From an uncultured Collinsella sp. (lineage in GTDB: Bacteria > Actinomycetota > Coriobacteriia > Coriobacteriales > Coriobacteriaceae): DNA of 28,138 bases. The notes beneath the pieces are model-generated. The model did not search any database. It was given only the letters and a program-made list of their open reading frames with translations, and had not been told where the DNA came from. Both the position numbers and the translations under genes were made by a program. Each line of letters starts with the position of its first letter. Position 1 is the stretch's first letter. This document shows, piece after piece, positions 9,661 to 16,585 of this stretch. The stretch spans positions 1 through 28,138 of the forward strand of contig USPC01000013.1 in assembly GCA_900556605.1 (NCBI GenBank), given 5' to 3'.

Positions 9661-10518
9661 ATGCGCAAACTGTTTTCCCGTCAGCTCGTCGAGGCCCGTC
9701 ACGAGATGCTGAGCATCTATGAGGCCGTCGATCTGGCCCTCCACGATGCCGTGAGGGCCTATGTGACCGACGACCGCAAGCTCGCCACTAAGACCAAGAA
9801 GCGCACGCTTTCGATTGACGCGCGCTGCGCCAACCTGGAGGCCGTCTGCTACAACCTGATCGCCACGCAGTCGCCGGTCGCCTCCGACTTCCGCCTGCTT
9901 CAGACGATCATCTACGTCGACTTTAACCTGCAGCGCATGACCGATAAGGTCCGCCAGATCTGCCGCGCCACGCGTCACATGGTCAAGGCCGACATCTCGC
10001 TGTCCAAGGAGCTTGTCGGCACGGTCGAGGCCGAGGCTGAGGCCGTCTACCAGGTGCTGGGCTCTTCGCTTTCCGCGCTCGTCACCAATGATATGTCCAT
10101 CATCTGCAACTTGGCCGTCGAGGACGAGCCAGTGCACGCCGCCTACGAGAAGTTTTTCCGCACCTTTAACCGTATGGATACGGGCGACTTTATGGACGAC
10201 GACAGCAACTATGACGACCTGCGCCGCGCTATCATGGTTTCGCACTACCTCGATCGCATCGCTTCGATTTCCATCGATGCCGCTTGCCGTCTGACCTTCC
10301 TGTTGACTGGTCAGCGCATGAATGCCGGCGATATCGCCCGCACTGATGAGGATGAGCTCGAGAGCATGCGTGTGCCTTCGGGCGAGGGTGTTATCATGAG
10401 GCCCGCCGTCGACGCGCGCTACGTTGCCAAGGTGCCCGTTAACGAGGTCAGCGAGGGTCTTCGCTACCTGCTCGATCATCTTGAGGATGAGGACGATGGC
10501 GAGGACGACGAGGAGTAA
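9661..10518 (+). CDS. phoU: Phosphate signalling/transport regulator PhoU
   Basis: Peripheral cytoplasmic protein of two three-helix PhoU domains. In characterised bacteria it restrains Pst uptake and signals phosphate status to a PhoR-type kinase. Seen (285 aa): first PhoU repeat at about 10-100 (with SDFRLLQTIIYVDFNLQRM), second at about 115-215, and then a C-terminal extension ending in an acidic run (HLEDEDDGEDDEE). It is about 60 residues longer than typical PhoU. The start ATG 9661 has GGAG 7-10 nt upstream. The 92-bp gap after pstB contains a repeated GCTGATCGG (9564 and 9588) and a small hairpin at 9619-9640, with no T-tract. No phoR/phoB genes lie in the window. Confidence 0.92.
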   Translation: MRKLFSRQLVEARHEMLSIYEAVDLALHDAVRAYVTDDRKLATKTKKRTLSIDARCANLEAVCYNLIATQSPVASDFRLLQTIIYVDFNLQRMTDKVRQICRATRHMVKADISLSKELVGTVEAEAEAVYQVLGSSLSALVTNDMSIICNLAVEDEPVHAAYEKFFRTFNRMDTGDFMDDDSNYDDLRRAIMVSHYLDRIASISIDAACRLTFLLTGQRMNAGDIARTDEDELESMRVPSGEGVIMRPAVDARYVAKVPVNEVSEGLRYLLDHLEDEDDGEDDEE

Positions 10519-10555
10519 GTAACCCCGTTCGTCGAAAGATTGTAAATACCTAAGT

Positions 10556-10590
10556 GAGCGCGGCCTTGCACATGCGGGGCCGCGCTCTTG
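10556..10590 (+). terminator. Hairpin terminator after phoU
   Basis: A perfect 10-bp stem, GAGCGCGGCC (10556-10565) with GGCCGCGCTC (10578-10587), has a 12-nt loop. It is followed only by TTGCGTT rather than a solid T-run, so termination may be partial. It marks the likely end of the pgeF-pst-phoU operon and the start of the yggS unit. Confidence 0.6.
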
Positions 10591-10637
10591 CGTTAGCATG
10601 GGACTACTTGTTTGGCTGTCAGCGGAGGCGATTAGCA

Positions 10638-11375
10638 ATGGATAACTATTTGGACTTGATGCGCGCTCGCCGCGAGCAGATTCTGGAACGTTTTTATGCG
10701 GCGCTCGATCGCGCAGGCCGTCCCCACGACGCCGCGTGCCTCATTGCCGTGTCCAAGACCGTTGGTGTCGATGAGACCGTTGCCGCCATCCAGGCGGGGT
10801 ATCGCCATTTTGCCGAGAACCGCCCGCAGGAGCTGGTTCGCAAGCTCGCGGGTCTGGCGGAGCATCCGGAGCTGCCCGAGGTGCGCTTCGATATGATCGG
10901 CAACCTGCAGACCAATAAGATCAATGCGGTGCTGGGCTCAGCCGAGCTGATTCACTCGGTGGGTTCGCTGCATCTGGCGCAGGCGATCTCGAGCCGTGCT
11001 GTCCGCAAGATTGAGGCAGGCGAGCTCGCCGGCCCCCAGCGTGTGCTCATTGAGGTCAATGTGAGTGGTGAGGAGTCGAAGGGAGGCTTTTCGCCCGATG
11101 AGATTCGCGCCGCCGCGGGTGAGCTTGCGGAACTTGAGGGAATTTGCGTACAGGGGCTTATGACTATGGCGCCCCGGGGGAATAAGGATGTGGCACGCCG
11201 CACCTTTGCGGGGCTTCGTGAGCTGAGGGATGAGCTGGAGGCGGCGCATCCCGATTTGAACCTGCCTGAGCTTTCCTGCGGCATGAGCGAGGACTTTGAG
11301 CCTGCCCTTGAGGAGGGCTCTACGCTCGTTCGCCTGGGCAGGGTAGTATTTAGCCCGGAGTTTGCAGTAAAATAA
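10638..11375 (+). CDS. yggS: YggS/YlmE family PLP-homeostasis protein
   Basis: Pyridoxal-5'-phosphate-binding protein (PLPBP/COG0325) that buffers free PLP and affects amino-acid metabolism; no enzymatic activity is firmly established for the family. Seen (245 aa): the PLP lysine in AVSKT (Lys 40), FAENRPQE (58-65), the MIGNLQTNK motif near 96, VNVSGE, and the phosphate-binding end GMSEDFEPAL..GSTLVRLG. Start ATG 10638 is preceded by CGGAGG (10623-10628); an in-frame GTG at 10554 lies in the terminator region and is rejected. It occupies the ylmE position directly upstream of sepF, a widespread arrangement. Confidence 0.93.
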   Translation: MDNYLDLMRARREQILERFYAALDRAGRPHDAACLIAVSKTVGVDETVAAIQAGYRHFAENRPQELVRKLAGLAEHPELPEVRFDMIGNLQTNKINAVLGSAELIHSVGSLHLAQAISSRAVRKIEAGELAGPQRVLIEVNVSGEESKGGFSPDEIRAAAGELAELEGICVQGLMTMAPRGNKDVARRTFAGLRELRDELEAAHPDLNLPELSCGMSEDFEPALEEGSTLVRLGRVVFSPEFAVK

Positions 11376-11435
11376 GGCTCTGAAGTGCGCACTGATTATC
11401 GGGGCGCCTGCACTAAACCGCGAGAGGACACAACC

Positions 11436-12158
11436 ATGGGCTTCCTTGACGAGATTAAAAATAAGATGCACCTGGGCGGCCAGCAGGGTTACGACCAGGG
11501 TTATGGCCAGGACGACGACTACGGCTACGATGACGGCTATGACGATAGTTATCAGGGCAACGGCTACAGCGGTGCTTCGGGCGAGGGCTTCTACACCCAA
11601 GACGAGCCGAGCAACGGCCTGCTTGGTCAGACGCGCCGCGGTGAAGCTGAGTCGGTTGCCGTGTATACGCGCTCCGGTCAGTTGGTCGGCGATGACTCCC
11701 GCCACGCCACGACGTATAACCCGCCTTCGCGCTCGCAGGACAGTGTTGCGAGCGGTTATCGTCCTGGTGCCTATGACACGCCGTCGAGCTACGCCGAGAA
11801 CACCCGCGCCCGTGCCGCCGCTGCGCCTACGCCTGCACCGAGCGATGCCTCGGCCTATGCGAGCAATATCATCAACGCCACGCCGCAGCTGCCGGCCTAT
11901 GTCCTGCGCCCCGAGAGCTATGACGACGTGGAGACCGTGGTGCGCCGCGTTCGCACCAAGCAGCCTGTCGCACTGATTTTTGTGGGCGTACGCACCGAAG
12001 TTGCCAAGCGCGTCTTGGACTTCTCTTACGGCTTTGCCTGCGGTCTGGGTGCCACGGTCAAGGAAGTGGGCGACCGCGTGTTCATGGTGCTGCCCGCCGG
12101 TTGCGAGGTCAAAGATTCCGATCTCAAGAAGCTTCGTGCGGACGGCTACCTCAAGTAA
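11436..12158 (+). CDS. sepF: Cell division protein SepF
   Basis: Membrane-anchoring partner of FtsZ that bundles and tethers filaments; in actinobacteria it replaces FtsA. Seen (240 aa): an amphipathic N-terminal membrane-targeting helix MGFLDEIKNKM, a long low-complexity linker (about 15-150) rich in Gly, Tyr, Asp and Gln and then Ala, Pro and Ser, and the SepF (DUF552) domain from about 154 to 240 (AYVLRPESYDDVETVV... to the LPAGCEV region). Start ATG 11436 follows GAGAGGA. It ends at TAA 12156-12158, and the same reading frame stays open into yggT with no other stop. The linker is longer than in Bacillus SepF (about 150 aa in total). Confidence 0.95.
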   Translation: MGFLDEIKNKMHLGGQQGYDQGYGQDDDYGYDDGYDDSYQGNGYSGASGEGFYTQDEPSNGLLGQTRRGEAESVAVYTRSGQLVGDDSRHATTYNPPSRSQDSVASGYRPGAYDTPSSYAENTRARAAAAPTPAPSDASAYASNIINATPQLPAYVLRPESYDDVETVVRRVRTKQPVALIFVGVRTEVAKRVLDFSYGFACGLGATVKEVGDRVFMVLPAGCEVKDSDLKKLRADGYLK

Positions 12159-12179
12159 AGACAAGACGAGGAGATTCCC

Positions 12180-12461
12180 ATCAACATCTACACTATCGTC
12201 CAGCTGGTCAACACGCTGTTCAACTTCTATTCTACGCTCATTGTCGTCTACTGCTTTATGACGTGGATTCCCATGAAGCAAGGTGGTTTGCTTCAGGATA
12301 TTGCCGCGGTGCTTGATAGCGTGTGCGGTCCGTGGCTTAACCTGTTCCGTCGTTTCATCCCGCCGATGGGCGGTATCGATTTTTCGCCGGTCGTTGCGAT
12401 TATTGCGTTGCAGTTGGTGCAGAGGCTGGTTCTGCAGCTTCTTATAGGTATACTCGTGTAG
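12180..12461 (+). CDS. yggT: YggT/YlmG family membrane protein with apparent ATC start codon
   Basis: Small two-helix membrane protein of the YGGT family (YlmG), conserved next to sepF and linked to division-site, nucleoid or turgor functions without a defined activity. Read from ATC 12180 the product is 93 aa: a first helix (IYTIVQLVNTLFNFYSTL and VVYCF), the family motif MTWIPM, an amphipathic segment PWLNLFRRFIPPMGGID, and a second helix. The first ATG in frame (12258) would remove helix 1. No ATG, GTG or TTG lies between the sepF stop and 12258. GAGGAG (12168-12173) lies 6 nt before the ATC, an ideal spacing. I infer a rare AUC start; a sequencing error or readthrough from sepF are alternatives. 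Confidence 0.82.
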   Translation: MNIYTIVQLVNTLFNFYSTLIVVYCFMTWIPMKQGGLLQDIAAVLDSVCGPWLNLFRRFIPPMGGIDFSPVVAIIALQLVQRLVLQLLIGILV

Positions 12462-12522
12462 AACTGACTTAGTAACTTACGTCGGGCGTGTAGCGCCGAG
12501 GCGATGAAAAAGGAGACTTGTT

Positions 12523-13197
12523 ATGGCTATTACCCCTGCAGACATCCAGGCTCAGACTTTCTCTGAGGCCAAGCGTGGCTACGATCCTGCCGAGGTCGAC
12601 GTCTTCTTGGAGACGCTGTCTTCCGAGGTTGACGCTATGCTCGCTAAGATCGTTGACCTTAAGGGTCGTCTGACTGCTACCGAGCAGCAGCTTGCCGATG
12701 CACAGGCTCAGCTTGCCCAGGCTCAGGATACCGCCGACCAGGCCGTTCCTGCCGCCCCCGTGGCTGCTCCCGCCCCTGACTTCTCCGCTCAGGAGCGCCA
12801 GATTTCCGCTGCCCTGATCGCTGCCCAGCAGACCGCTGAGACCATCGTCAACGATGCCAATGAGAACGCTGAGCGCATCCGCAACGAGGCTGACGCCAAG
12901 GCCCGCGAGGTTATCCGCCAGGCTCTGACCGAGAAGCAGGCCGAGCTCGAGGAGATCGATCGTCTCAAGGCTTCCCGTGAGGAGTTCAAGGCCGAGTATC
13001 TCAAGCTCATCCAGCACTTTATGGACGATGCCCAGAACTCCTTCCCGGCCGATCTGATGGCCTCTACGCCGGTCGGTTCTGCCGCTTCTCCTGCGGTGAC
13101 TGTTCCCGCCGAGCCGCTGCCCGTCGCTGACCCGGTTGTCCCCGTGGCCGATCCCTTCGCTCCGATCGACAACTTCGCTGCCGACGACCTGGATTAA
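12523..13197 (+). CDS. divIVA: DivIVA-domain protein (Wag31-like)
   Basis: Coiled-coil scaffold that senses negative membrane curvature at poles and septa; in actinobacteria its homologues organise polar growth or division. Seen (224 aa): the N-terminal DivIVA domain (ITPADIQAQTF, then GYDPAEVDVFLETL) with the conserved GYD..EVD..L pattern. Next come a heptad-rich region (about 40-75), an Ala/Pro-rich spacer (about 76-95), a second long coiled coil (about 96-170), and a Pro/Ala/Val-rich tail ending in acidic residues. Start ATG 12523 is behind AAAGGAG. It closes the ylm-type cluster and is followed by a terminator. Confidence 0.92.
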   Translation: MAITPADIQAQTFSEAKRGYDPAEVDVFLETLSSEVDAMLAKIVDLKGRLTATEQQLADAQAQLAQAQDTADQAVPAAPVAAPAPDFSAQERQISAALIAAQQTAETIVNDANENAERIRNEADAKAREVIRQALTEKQAELEEIDRLKASREEFKAEYLKLIQHFMDDAQNSFPADLMASTPVGSAASPAVTVPAEPLPVADPVVPVADPFAPIDNFAADDLD

Positions 13198-13223
13198 CAT
13201 TCGGCCTACAATTTAGTGCCTAG

Positions 13224-13253
13224 AAAGGACCCGCAGCTTGCGGGTCCTTTTTT
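13224..13253 (+). terminator. Intrinsic terminator after divIVA
   Basis: A perfect 11-bp stem, AAAGGACCCGC (13224-13234) with GCGGGTCCTTT (13240-13250), has a 5-nt loop and a six-T tract at 13248-13253. This is a very strong Rho-independent terminator. Confidence 0.95.
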
Positions 13254-13278
13254 ATGACTGTGCCGGGGTGCGTAACAT

Positions 13279-13315
13279 AAAAACCGAGCCCTGCACATAG
13301 TGGCGCAGAACTCGG
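13279..13315 (-). terminator. Intrinsic terminator of the nitroreductase gene
   Basis: On the minus strand, CCGAG and CTCGG (13284-13288 and 13311-13315) enclose a second 4-bp stem, CTGC with GCAG, across a 2 x 2 internal loop. The stem runs into five Ts (13283-13279). It lies about 50 bp after the stop of the minus-strand gene and faces the divIVA terminator, as expected at a convergent junction. Confidence 0.7.
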
Positions 13316-13363
13316 CGAACGGGTGAGCGGTCAAGGGTAGGTTTTAAGGCATGTCCCAAAAAT

Positions 13364-13894
13364 CTACTTGAGGAGGAAGTCGGAGAGGGGAATGGTGCGG
13401 GCCTCGCGATGCTCGGGATCGGCGATGTGGTCGGCGGGATAGCCACAGACGAGCATGTGATAGGGATAGACGCCCTTGGACAGATTGAACTGCTCTTGTG
13501 CCACCTCAGGCTTAAAATGGCATACCCAGCACGTTCCCAGGCCCTGCTCGGTGGCCTCCATCATCATCTGATCACACACGATGGACGTATCGATTTCACT
13601 GGAATTCATCTGGTCATACGGGCGCACCCAAGCGTCATCGGTAACGCTGCAAATAAGGAAAACAAGCGGAGCCCCAAAGATAGACCCATCACGAGCAAAC
13701 CGAGGCTGACAAGCAGCAGCCTTCTCCAGAAGCTCAGGCGTATCCAACACCATCACACGGGTTGGATGATTATTACAAGCAGAAGGAGCAATGCGCCCAG
13801 CCTCAACAATGGCATCCACCACAGCCTGCTCCACAGGATGGTCCTCAAACAAACGACAAGAATACCGAGACCGAGCCAGATTCAAATACGACAT
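13364..13894 (-). CDS. Nitroreductase-family FMN-dependent oxidoreductase
   Basis: Small flavoprotein of the nitroreductase superfamily, probably an NAD(P)H:FMN-dependent reductase; the substrate cannot be deduced. Seen (176 aa): the N-terminal FMN phosphate-binding RYSCRLFEDHPV, the APSACNNHP motif (about 37-45), the C-terminal-half motif MMEATEQGLGTCWVCHF, and VCGYPADHIADPEHR near the end. It is a compact member of the family. Start ATG 13894 has GGAGGG 7 nt upstream on the minus strand. The upstream region is AT-rich and contains AACCAAAGGTT (13935-13945), a possible operator-like inverted repeat. The gene is monocistronic, with its own terminator. Confidence 0.88.
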   Translation of the reverse strand: MSYLNLARSRYSCRLFEDHPVEQAVVDAIVEAGRIAPSACNNHPTRVMVLDTPELLEKAAACQPRFARDGSIFGAPLVFLICSVTDDAWVRPYDQMNSSEIDTSIVCDQMMMEATEQGLGTCWVCHFKPEVAQEQFNLSKGVYPYHMLVCGYPADHIADPEHREARTIPLSDFLLK

Positions 13895-14054
13895 ACAAGC
13901 CCTCCAACAATTTAATAACGAAATAAAAGATAACCAAAGGTTACCCAGAGTAACATCCAGCCAAACGCTCAGCGCTGCCCAAAGTCATGACTGATGCCAA
14001 AGGCGCTTTCAGCCAAAGCTACCGTGCATTCCGCCTATTAGCCAAGGTTTCCAA

Positions 14055-14170
14055 TGGTGGTACGCAAGGCGAAGGCCCGGCACCTATTTACTTTCGAACG
14101 ACTCTGCCGTGCAGCCGGAGTGAGAAAGCAAATAGGTGCCGGGCCTTCGCCGCCGGGACGCGTACCCCCA
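14055..14170 (-). repeat. 116-bp near-perfect palindromic element in the 3' UTR of the pit operon
   Basis: Two 28-nt arms (14068-14095 and 14124-14151) are reverse complements except at one position, which becomes a G-U pair in minus-strand RNA but an A-C mismatch in plus-strand RNA. They enclose a 28-nt loop with a smaller ACTC/GAGT stem. Outside them, 11-nt outer arms (14055-14065, 14160-14170) match at 10 of 11 positions. The element starts 1 nt after the stop of the DUF47 gene. There is no T-tract, so it is not a typical terminator; it may stabilise the mRNA 3' end or be a mobile palindromic repeat. Confidence 0.8.
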
Positions 14171-14171
14171 A

Positions 14172-14795
14172 TTAACTGTTCTTCATGACAATCGAATCCA
14201 CGACATCGGCCACATTCTCACAGCAGTCGGCGCAGTACTCCAGGAAGGCGTACACGTCACGCCAGGCGATGACCTCGAGCGGATCCTTGCCGTTAACGTG
14301 CAGGTTGCGCATGGCGTTGATATAGAGCTCGTCGGCCTCGGACTCGATGGTGTTGATCTGGATGACCAGCTCGCGCAGCGTTTTGGACTTGCGGTAGTTG
14401 GGAAGCTCGATCATAAGGTCCTTCATGGCGCGGCAGGCATCGGTTACCTTGTGAGCGATGACGATGGCATCGGGGTGGATGCTCTGGATGTTGGTGAAGT
14501 AGACGCGTTGCACGACGCCCTCGATACGATCGAGCACGGTGTCGAGCGAGCAGCTCATCAGGTCCAGATCCTCGCGCTCAAGCGGGGTGATAAAGGCAGT
14601 GAGCAGGGCGTCTTCGAGCTCATGGTGCTTCTTGTCTGCCGCATGCTCAATCGCATGCATCTTATCGAGCATGTCATGGATTTGCGTGGGGTCGAAGTTC
14701 TCAAAAATCTTGGTGAGCAGCTCGGCTGCCTGAACGGCGAGGTCAGCGCAAGCGACGTAGTTGTCAAAGTAGAACGAATCGGGTTTCTTTGCCAT
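14172..14795 (-). CDS. DUF47 (PhoU-like) Pit accessory protein
   Basis: All-helical DUF47 family protein, distantly related to PhoU and commonly encoded with PiT transporters, whose activity it is thought to modulate. Seen (207 aa): no signal or membrane helix; long amphipathic helices with family features, including DKMHAIEHAADKKHHELED and INTIESEADELY (each with the metal-coordinating E/H..D pattern of PhoU folds), and a C-terminal DVYAFLEYCADCCENVADV. Start ATG 14795 has AAAGGA upstream on the minus strand. It follows pit by 67 bp in the same orientation, so the two form an operon. Its stop is followed at once by the palindromic element. Confidence 0.9.
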   Translation of the reverse strand: MAKKPDSFYFDNYVACADLAVQAAELLTKIFENFDPTQIHDMLDKMHAIEHAADKKHHELEDALLTAFITPLEREDLDLMSCSLDTVLDRIEGVVQRVYFTNIQSIHPDAIVIAHKVTDACRAMKDLMIELPNYRKSKTLRELVIQINTIESEADELYINAMRNLHVNGKDPLEVIAWRDVYAFLEYCADCCENVADVVDSIVMKNS

Positions 14796-14862
14796 GGGTG
14801 GGTCCTTTCGAGGCGAAGACGGGTGGGCGAGGTAATGCAGTCCGGATGGACGTTCGGTTTGA

Positions 14863-15912
14863 CTAGAGGAACATCATGAACAGCTTGGCCATGACAAAGC
14901 TGATGAGTCCGCAGGCGGGGAAGGTGAAGAACCAGGTGAACATCATGTCCTTGACGACACCGAAGTTGATGGCCGAAAGGCGCTTGACGGCACCGACGCC
15001 CATGATGGCGCAGGTCTTGATGTGGGTGGAGGACACGGGGATGCCGGTAAGGGTGGCAAGCAGCAGGTTTGCGGCGCCCGCCAGGTCGGCGGAGAAGCCC
15101 TGGTACTTTTCGAGCTTGACCATGCTCTGGCCGACGGACTTGATGATGCGCTCGCCGCCCACGCTGGTGCCGATACCCATAGTGGCCGAGCACAGCAGCA
15201 TAATCCAGATGGGGATGCCTGCATCGCCGACGCTCGTCTGGCCGCTGGCAAAGGCCACGCCTAAAAAGAGCACGCCGATGAACTTCTGTCCATCCTGCGC
15301 GCCGTGCATAAAGCTCATGGCCGCAGCGCTCGCGATCTGAGCGTATTTAAAGAAGACATTGGCACGTCGCCTGTTGGCGGCGGCGAAAAGAATCGAGACG
15401 AGCTTGCACAGGACCCAGCCCATGACAAAGCCCAGGCCGATGGAGAGCGCCAGGCCGTAGATGACCTTCATCCACTCGTGGACGTTGACGCTGCTCGCAC
15501 CGCCGAGGGCGATGGCGGCACCGGTCAGGCCGGCGATAAGGCTGTGGCTTTGCGAGGTGGGGATGCCAAAACGCGACGCTGTGGCGCCGTAGACGACGAT
15601 GGAGAACAGCGCCGCGCATAGGCAGGCGAGCGCCATGGTGCTGTTTCCGCCAAAGTCGACGATATGTGAGATGGTGTTGGCGACGCTCGCGTTAAAGTGC
15701 GTCATGATGAGCACGCCGAGGAAGTTGAATGCGGCGCTCATGAGAATGGCGGCGCGGGCGGGCATGCAACGCGTAGTGACGCAGGTCGCGATGGCGTTGG
15801 GCGCGTCGGTCCATCCATTGACGAAGATGGCGCCCAACGCGAGGATCACGGTGACGGCAAGGACTGGGTTCGACACAATTTGGCCGAGGAAGGTTGAGAA
15901 CGTTACGTCCAT
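14863..15912 (-). CDS. pit: Low-affinity inorganic phosphate transporter, PiT family
   Basis: Integral membrane phosphate (metal-phosphate) symporter. Seen (349 aa): about ten hydrophobic helices; the N-terminal PiT signature NGWTDAPNAIAT near residue 32; GIPTSQSHSLIAG near the middle; and the repeated C-terminal signature MHGAQDGQKFIG and GIPVSSTHIKTCAIMG, all diagnostic of PiT (COG0306). Start ATG 15912 is chosen by N-terminal homology and because an in-frame TAA lies upstream; its own SD (GAGAAAG) is weak. A perfect 10-nt SD lies farther upstream (15965-15974). Together with pst this window encodes two phosphate importers. Confidence 0.95.
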   Translation of the reverse strand: MDVTFSTFLGQIVSNPVLAVTVILALGAIFVNGWTDAPNAIATCVTTRCMPARAAILMSAAFNFLGVLIMTHFNASVANTISHIVDFGGNSTMALACLCAALFSIVVYGATASRFGIPTSQSHSLIAGLTGAAIALGGASSVNVHEWMKVIYGLALSIGLGFVMGWVLCKLVSILFAAANRRRANVFFKYAQIASAAAMSFMHGAQDGQKFIGVLFLGVAFASGQTSVGDAGIPIWIMLLCSATMGIGTSVGGERIIKSVGQSMVKLEKYQGFSADLAGAANLLLATLTGIPVSSTHIKTCAIMGVGAVKRLSAINFGVVKDMMFTWFFTFPACGLISFVMAKLFMMFL

Positions 15913-15961
15913 ATATGGGCTTTCTCGAAGTTTGCAGACACGTTACAAAAACATGATAAAT

Positions 15962-15974
15962 CATATCACCTCCT
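15962..15974 (-). promoter_or_regulatory. Perfect Shine-Dalgarno plus ATG upstream of pit (possible leader ORF)
   Basis: On the minus strand AGGAGGTGAT (15974-15965) matches the anti-SD end of 16S rRNA at 10 of 10 positions and is followed directly by ATG at 15964. That ATG opens a 90-codon frame that overlaps the start of pit in another frame and ends at 15692. Only the first 16 or so codons are outside pit. It may be a translated leader that couples to pit, or an SD used in some other way; the overlapping part looks like a shadow of pit and not a protein family. Confidence 0.4.
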
Positions 15975-16125
15975 GCGGGTCTCTTTACCGAGTTCTGATG
16001 GGAGAAGTGAACTTTTTGGCACTAAAATTGAATATTAGCCCTGTTGACCGCGGGTGTTCTTTTTGCTAACACGCCATGCGGACACGTGCGATTACTACGA
16101 CACTCCAAAACCACAGTCTGTTCGC

Positions 16126-16155
16126 TTTACAACATGCAAACATGCGTTCGATAAT
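16126..16155 (+). promoter_or_regulatory. Sigma-70-type promoter placing +1 at the ATG of the next gene
   Basis: TTTACA (16126-16131), an 18-bp spacer and GATAAT (16150-16155) make a good housekeeping-type promoter. Transcription would be expected to start about 7 nt after the -10 box, at or next to the ATG at 16163, giving a leaderless or nearly leaderless mRNA. Confidence 0.5.
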
Positions 16156-16162
16156 AGGAGGC

Positions 16163-16501
16163 ATGGAATATCGACAGACAGACGGCAAAACTCGGCGCGT
16201 ACACAAGCAGTATGTGGACGTCGTGGCTCGCATCCTCGCGGGCGGACAAGTCGTGCCGGTCACCGTCTGCTGGGTCGACGGACGTTGTTTTACAATCGAT
16301 GAAATTATCTCGACCACCGGGTTTGGCCTGACGGTCCACGGCATCCGTACGGCGACCTATAAGGTGCGTTTTGGCGGGCACGCGACCGAGTTGTATCTGG
16401 AGGACCAGACGCGCGAGCGGGCGGACGGCTCGCAGGCACACGCGATGCGTTGGTGGGTCTGGGCCTTTGATCGCACGCTCGAGGGCGAGCGCCGTAGGTA
16501 A
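16163..16501 (+). CDS. Small conserved-looking protein of unknown function
   Basis: Unrecognised 112-aa soluble protein. Seen: a basic N-terminus (YRQTDGKTRRVHKQY), then an apparent all-beta domain of alternating hydrophobic residues (VPVTVCWVDGRCFTIDEI, later YKVRFGGHATELYLED) and a WWVWAFD strand near the C-terminus. The pattern 'W.DGR.f.ID.i...Y.v..gG....Ly.E..W.v' reminds me of short hypothetical proteins in Firmicutes, but I cannot name a family. Start ATG 16163 lies only 1 nt after AGGAGG, too close for normal use, but the promoter geometry suggests a leaderless start. In-frame ATGs at 16142 and 16076 have no SD. It is divergent from pit and ends before a terminator. Confidence 0.7.
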   Translation: MEYRQTDGKTRRVHKQYVDVVARILAGGQVVPVTVCWVDGRCFTIDEIISTTGFGLTVHGIRTATYKVRFGGHATELYLEDQTRERADGSQAHAMRWWVWAFDRTLEGERRR

Positions 16502-16547
16502 GGACGTACGGCATTTGGGTACAATGACAGGAATCTTGTCACCTGCT

Positions 16548-16571
16548 GCGCCGTCTTTCACGGCGCTTTTT
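16548..16571 (+). terminator. Intrinsic terminator between the unknown gene and the BI-1 gene
   Basis: GCGCCGT (16548-16554), a 5-nt loop, ACGGCGC (16560-16566) and five Ts (16567-16571) form a compact strong terminator. The next ATG is only 14 nt downstream, so no promoter fits between. A -10-like TACAAT (16520-16525) lies before the hairpin, so the hairpin may act inside the leader of the next gene. Confidence 0.8.
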
Positions 16572-16585
16572 GAAAGGACGAACCT

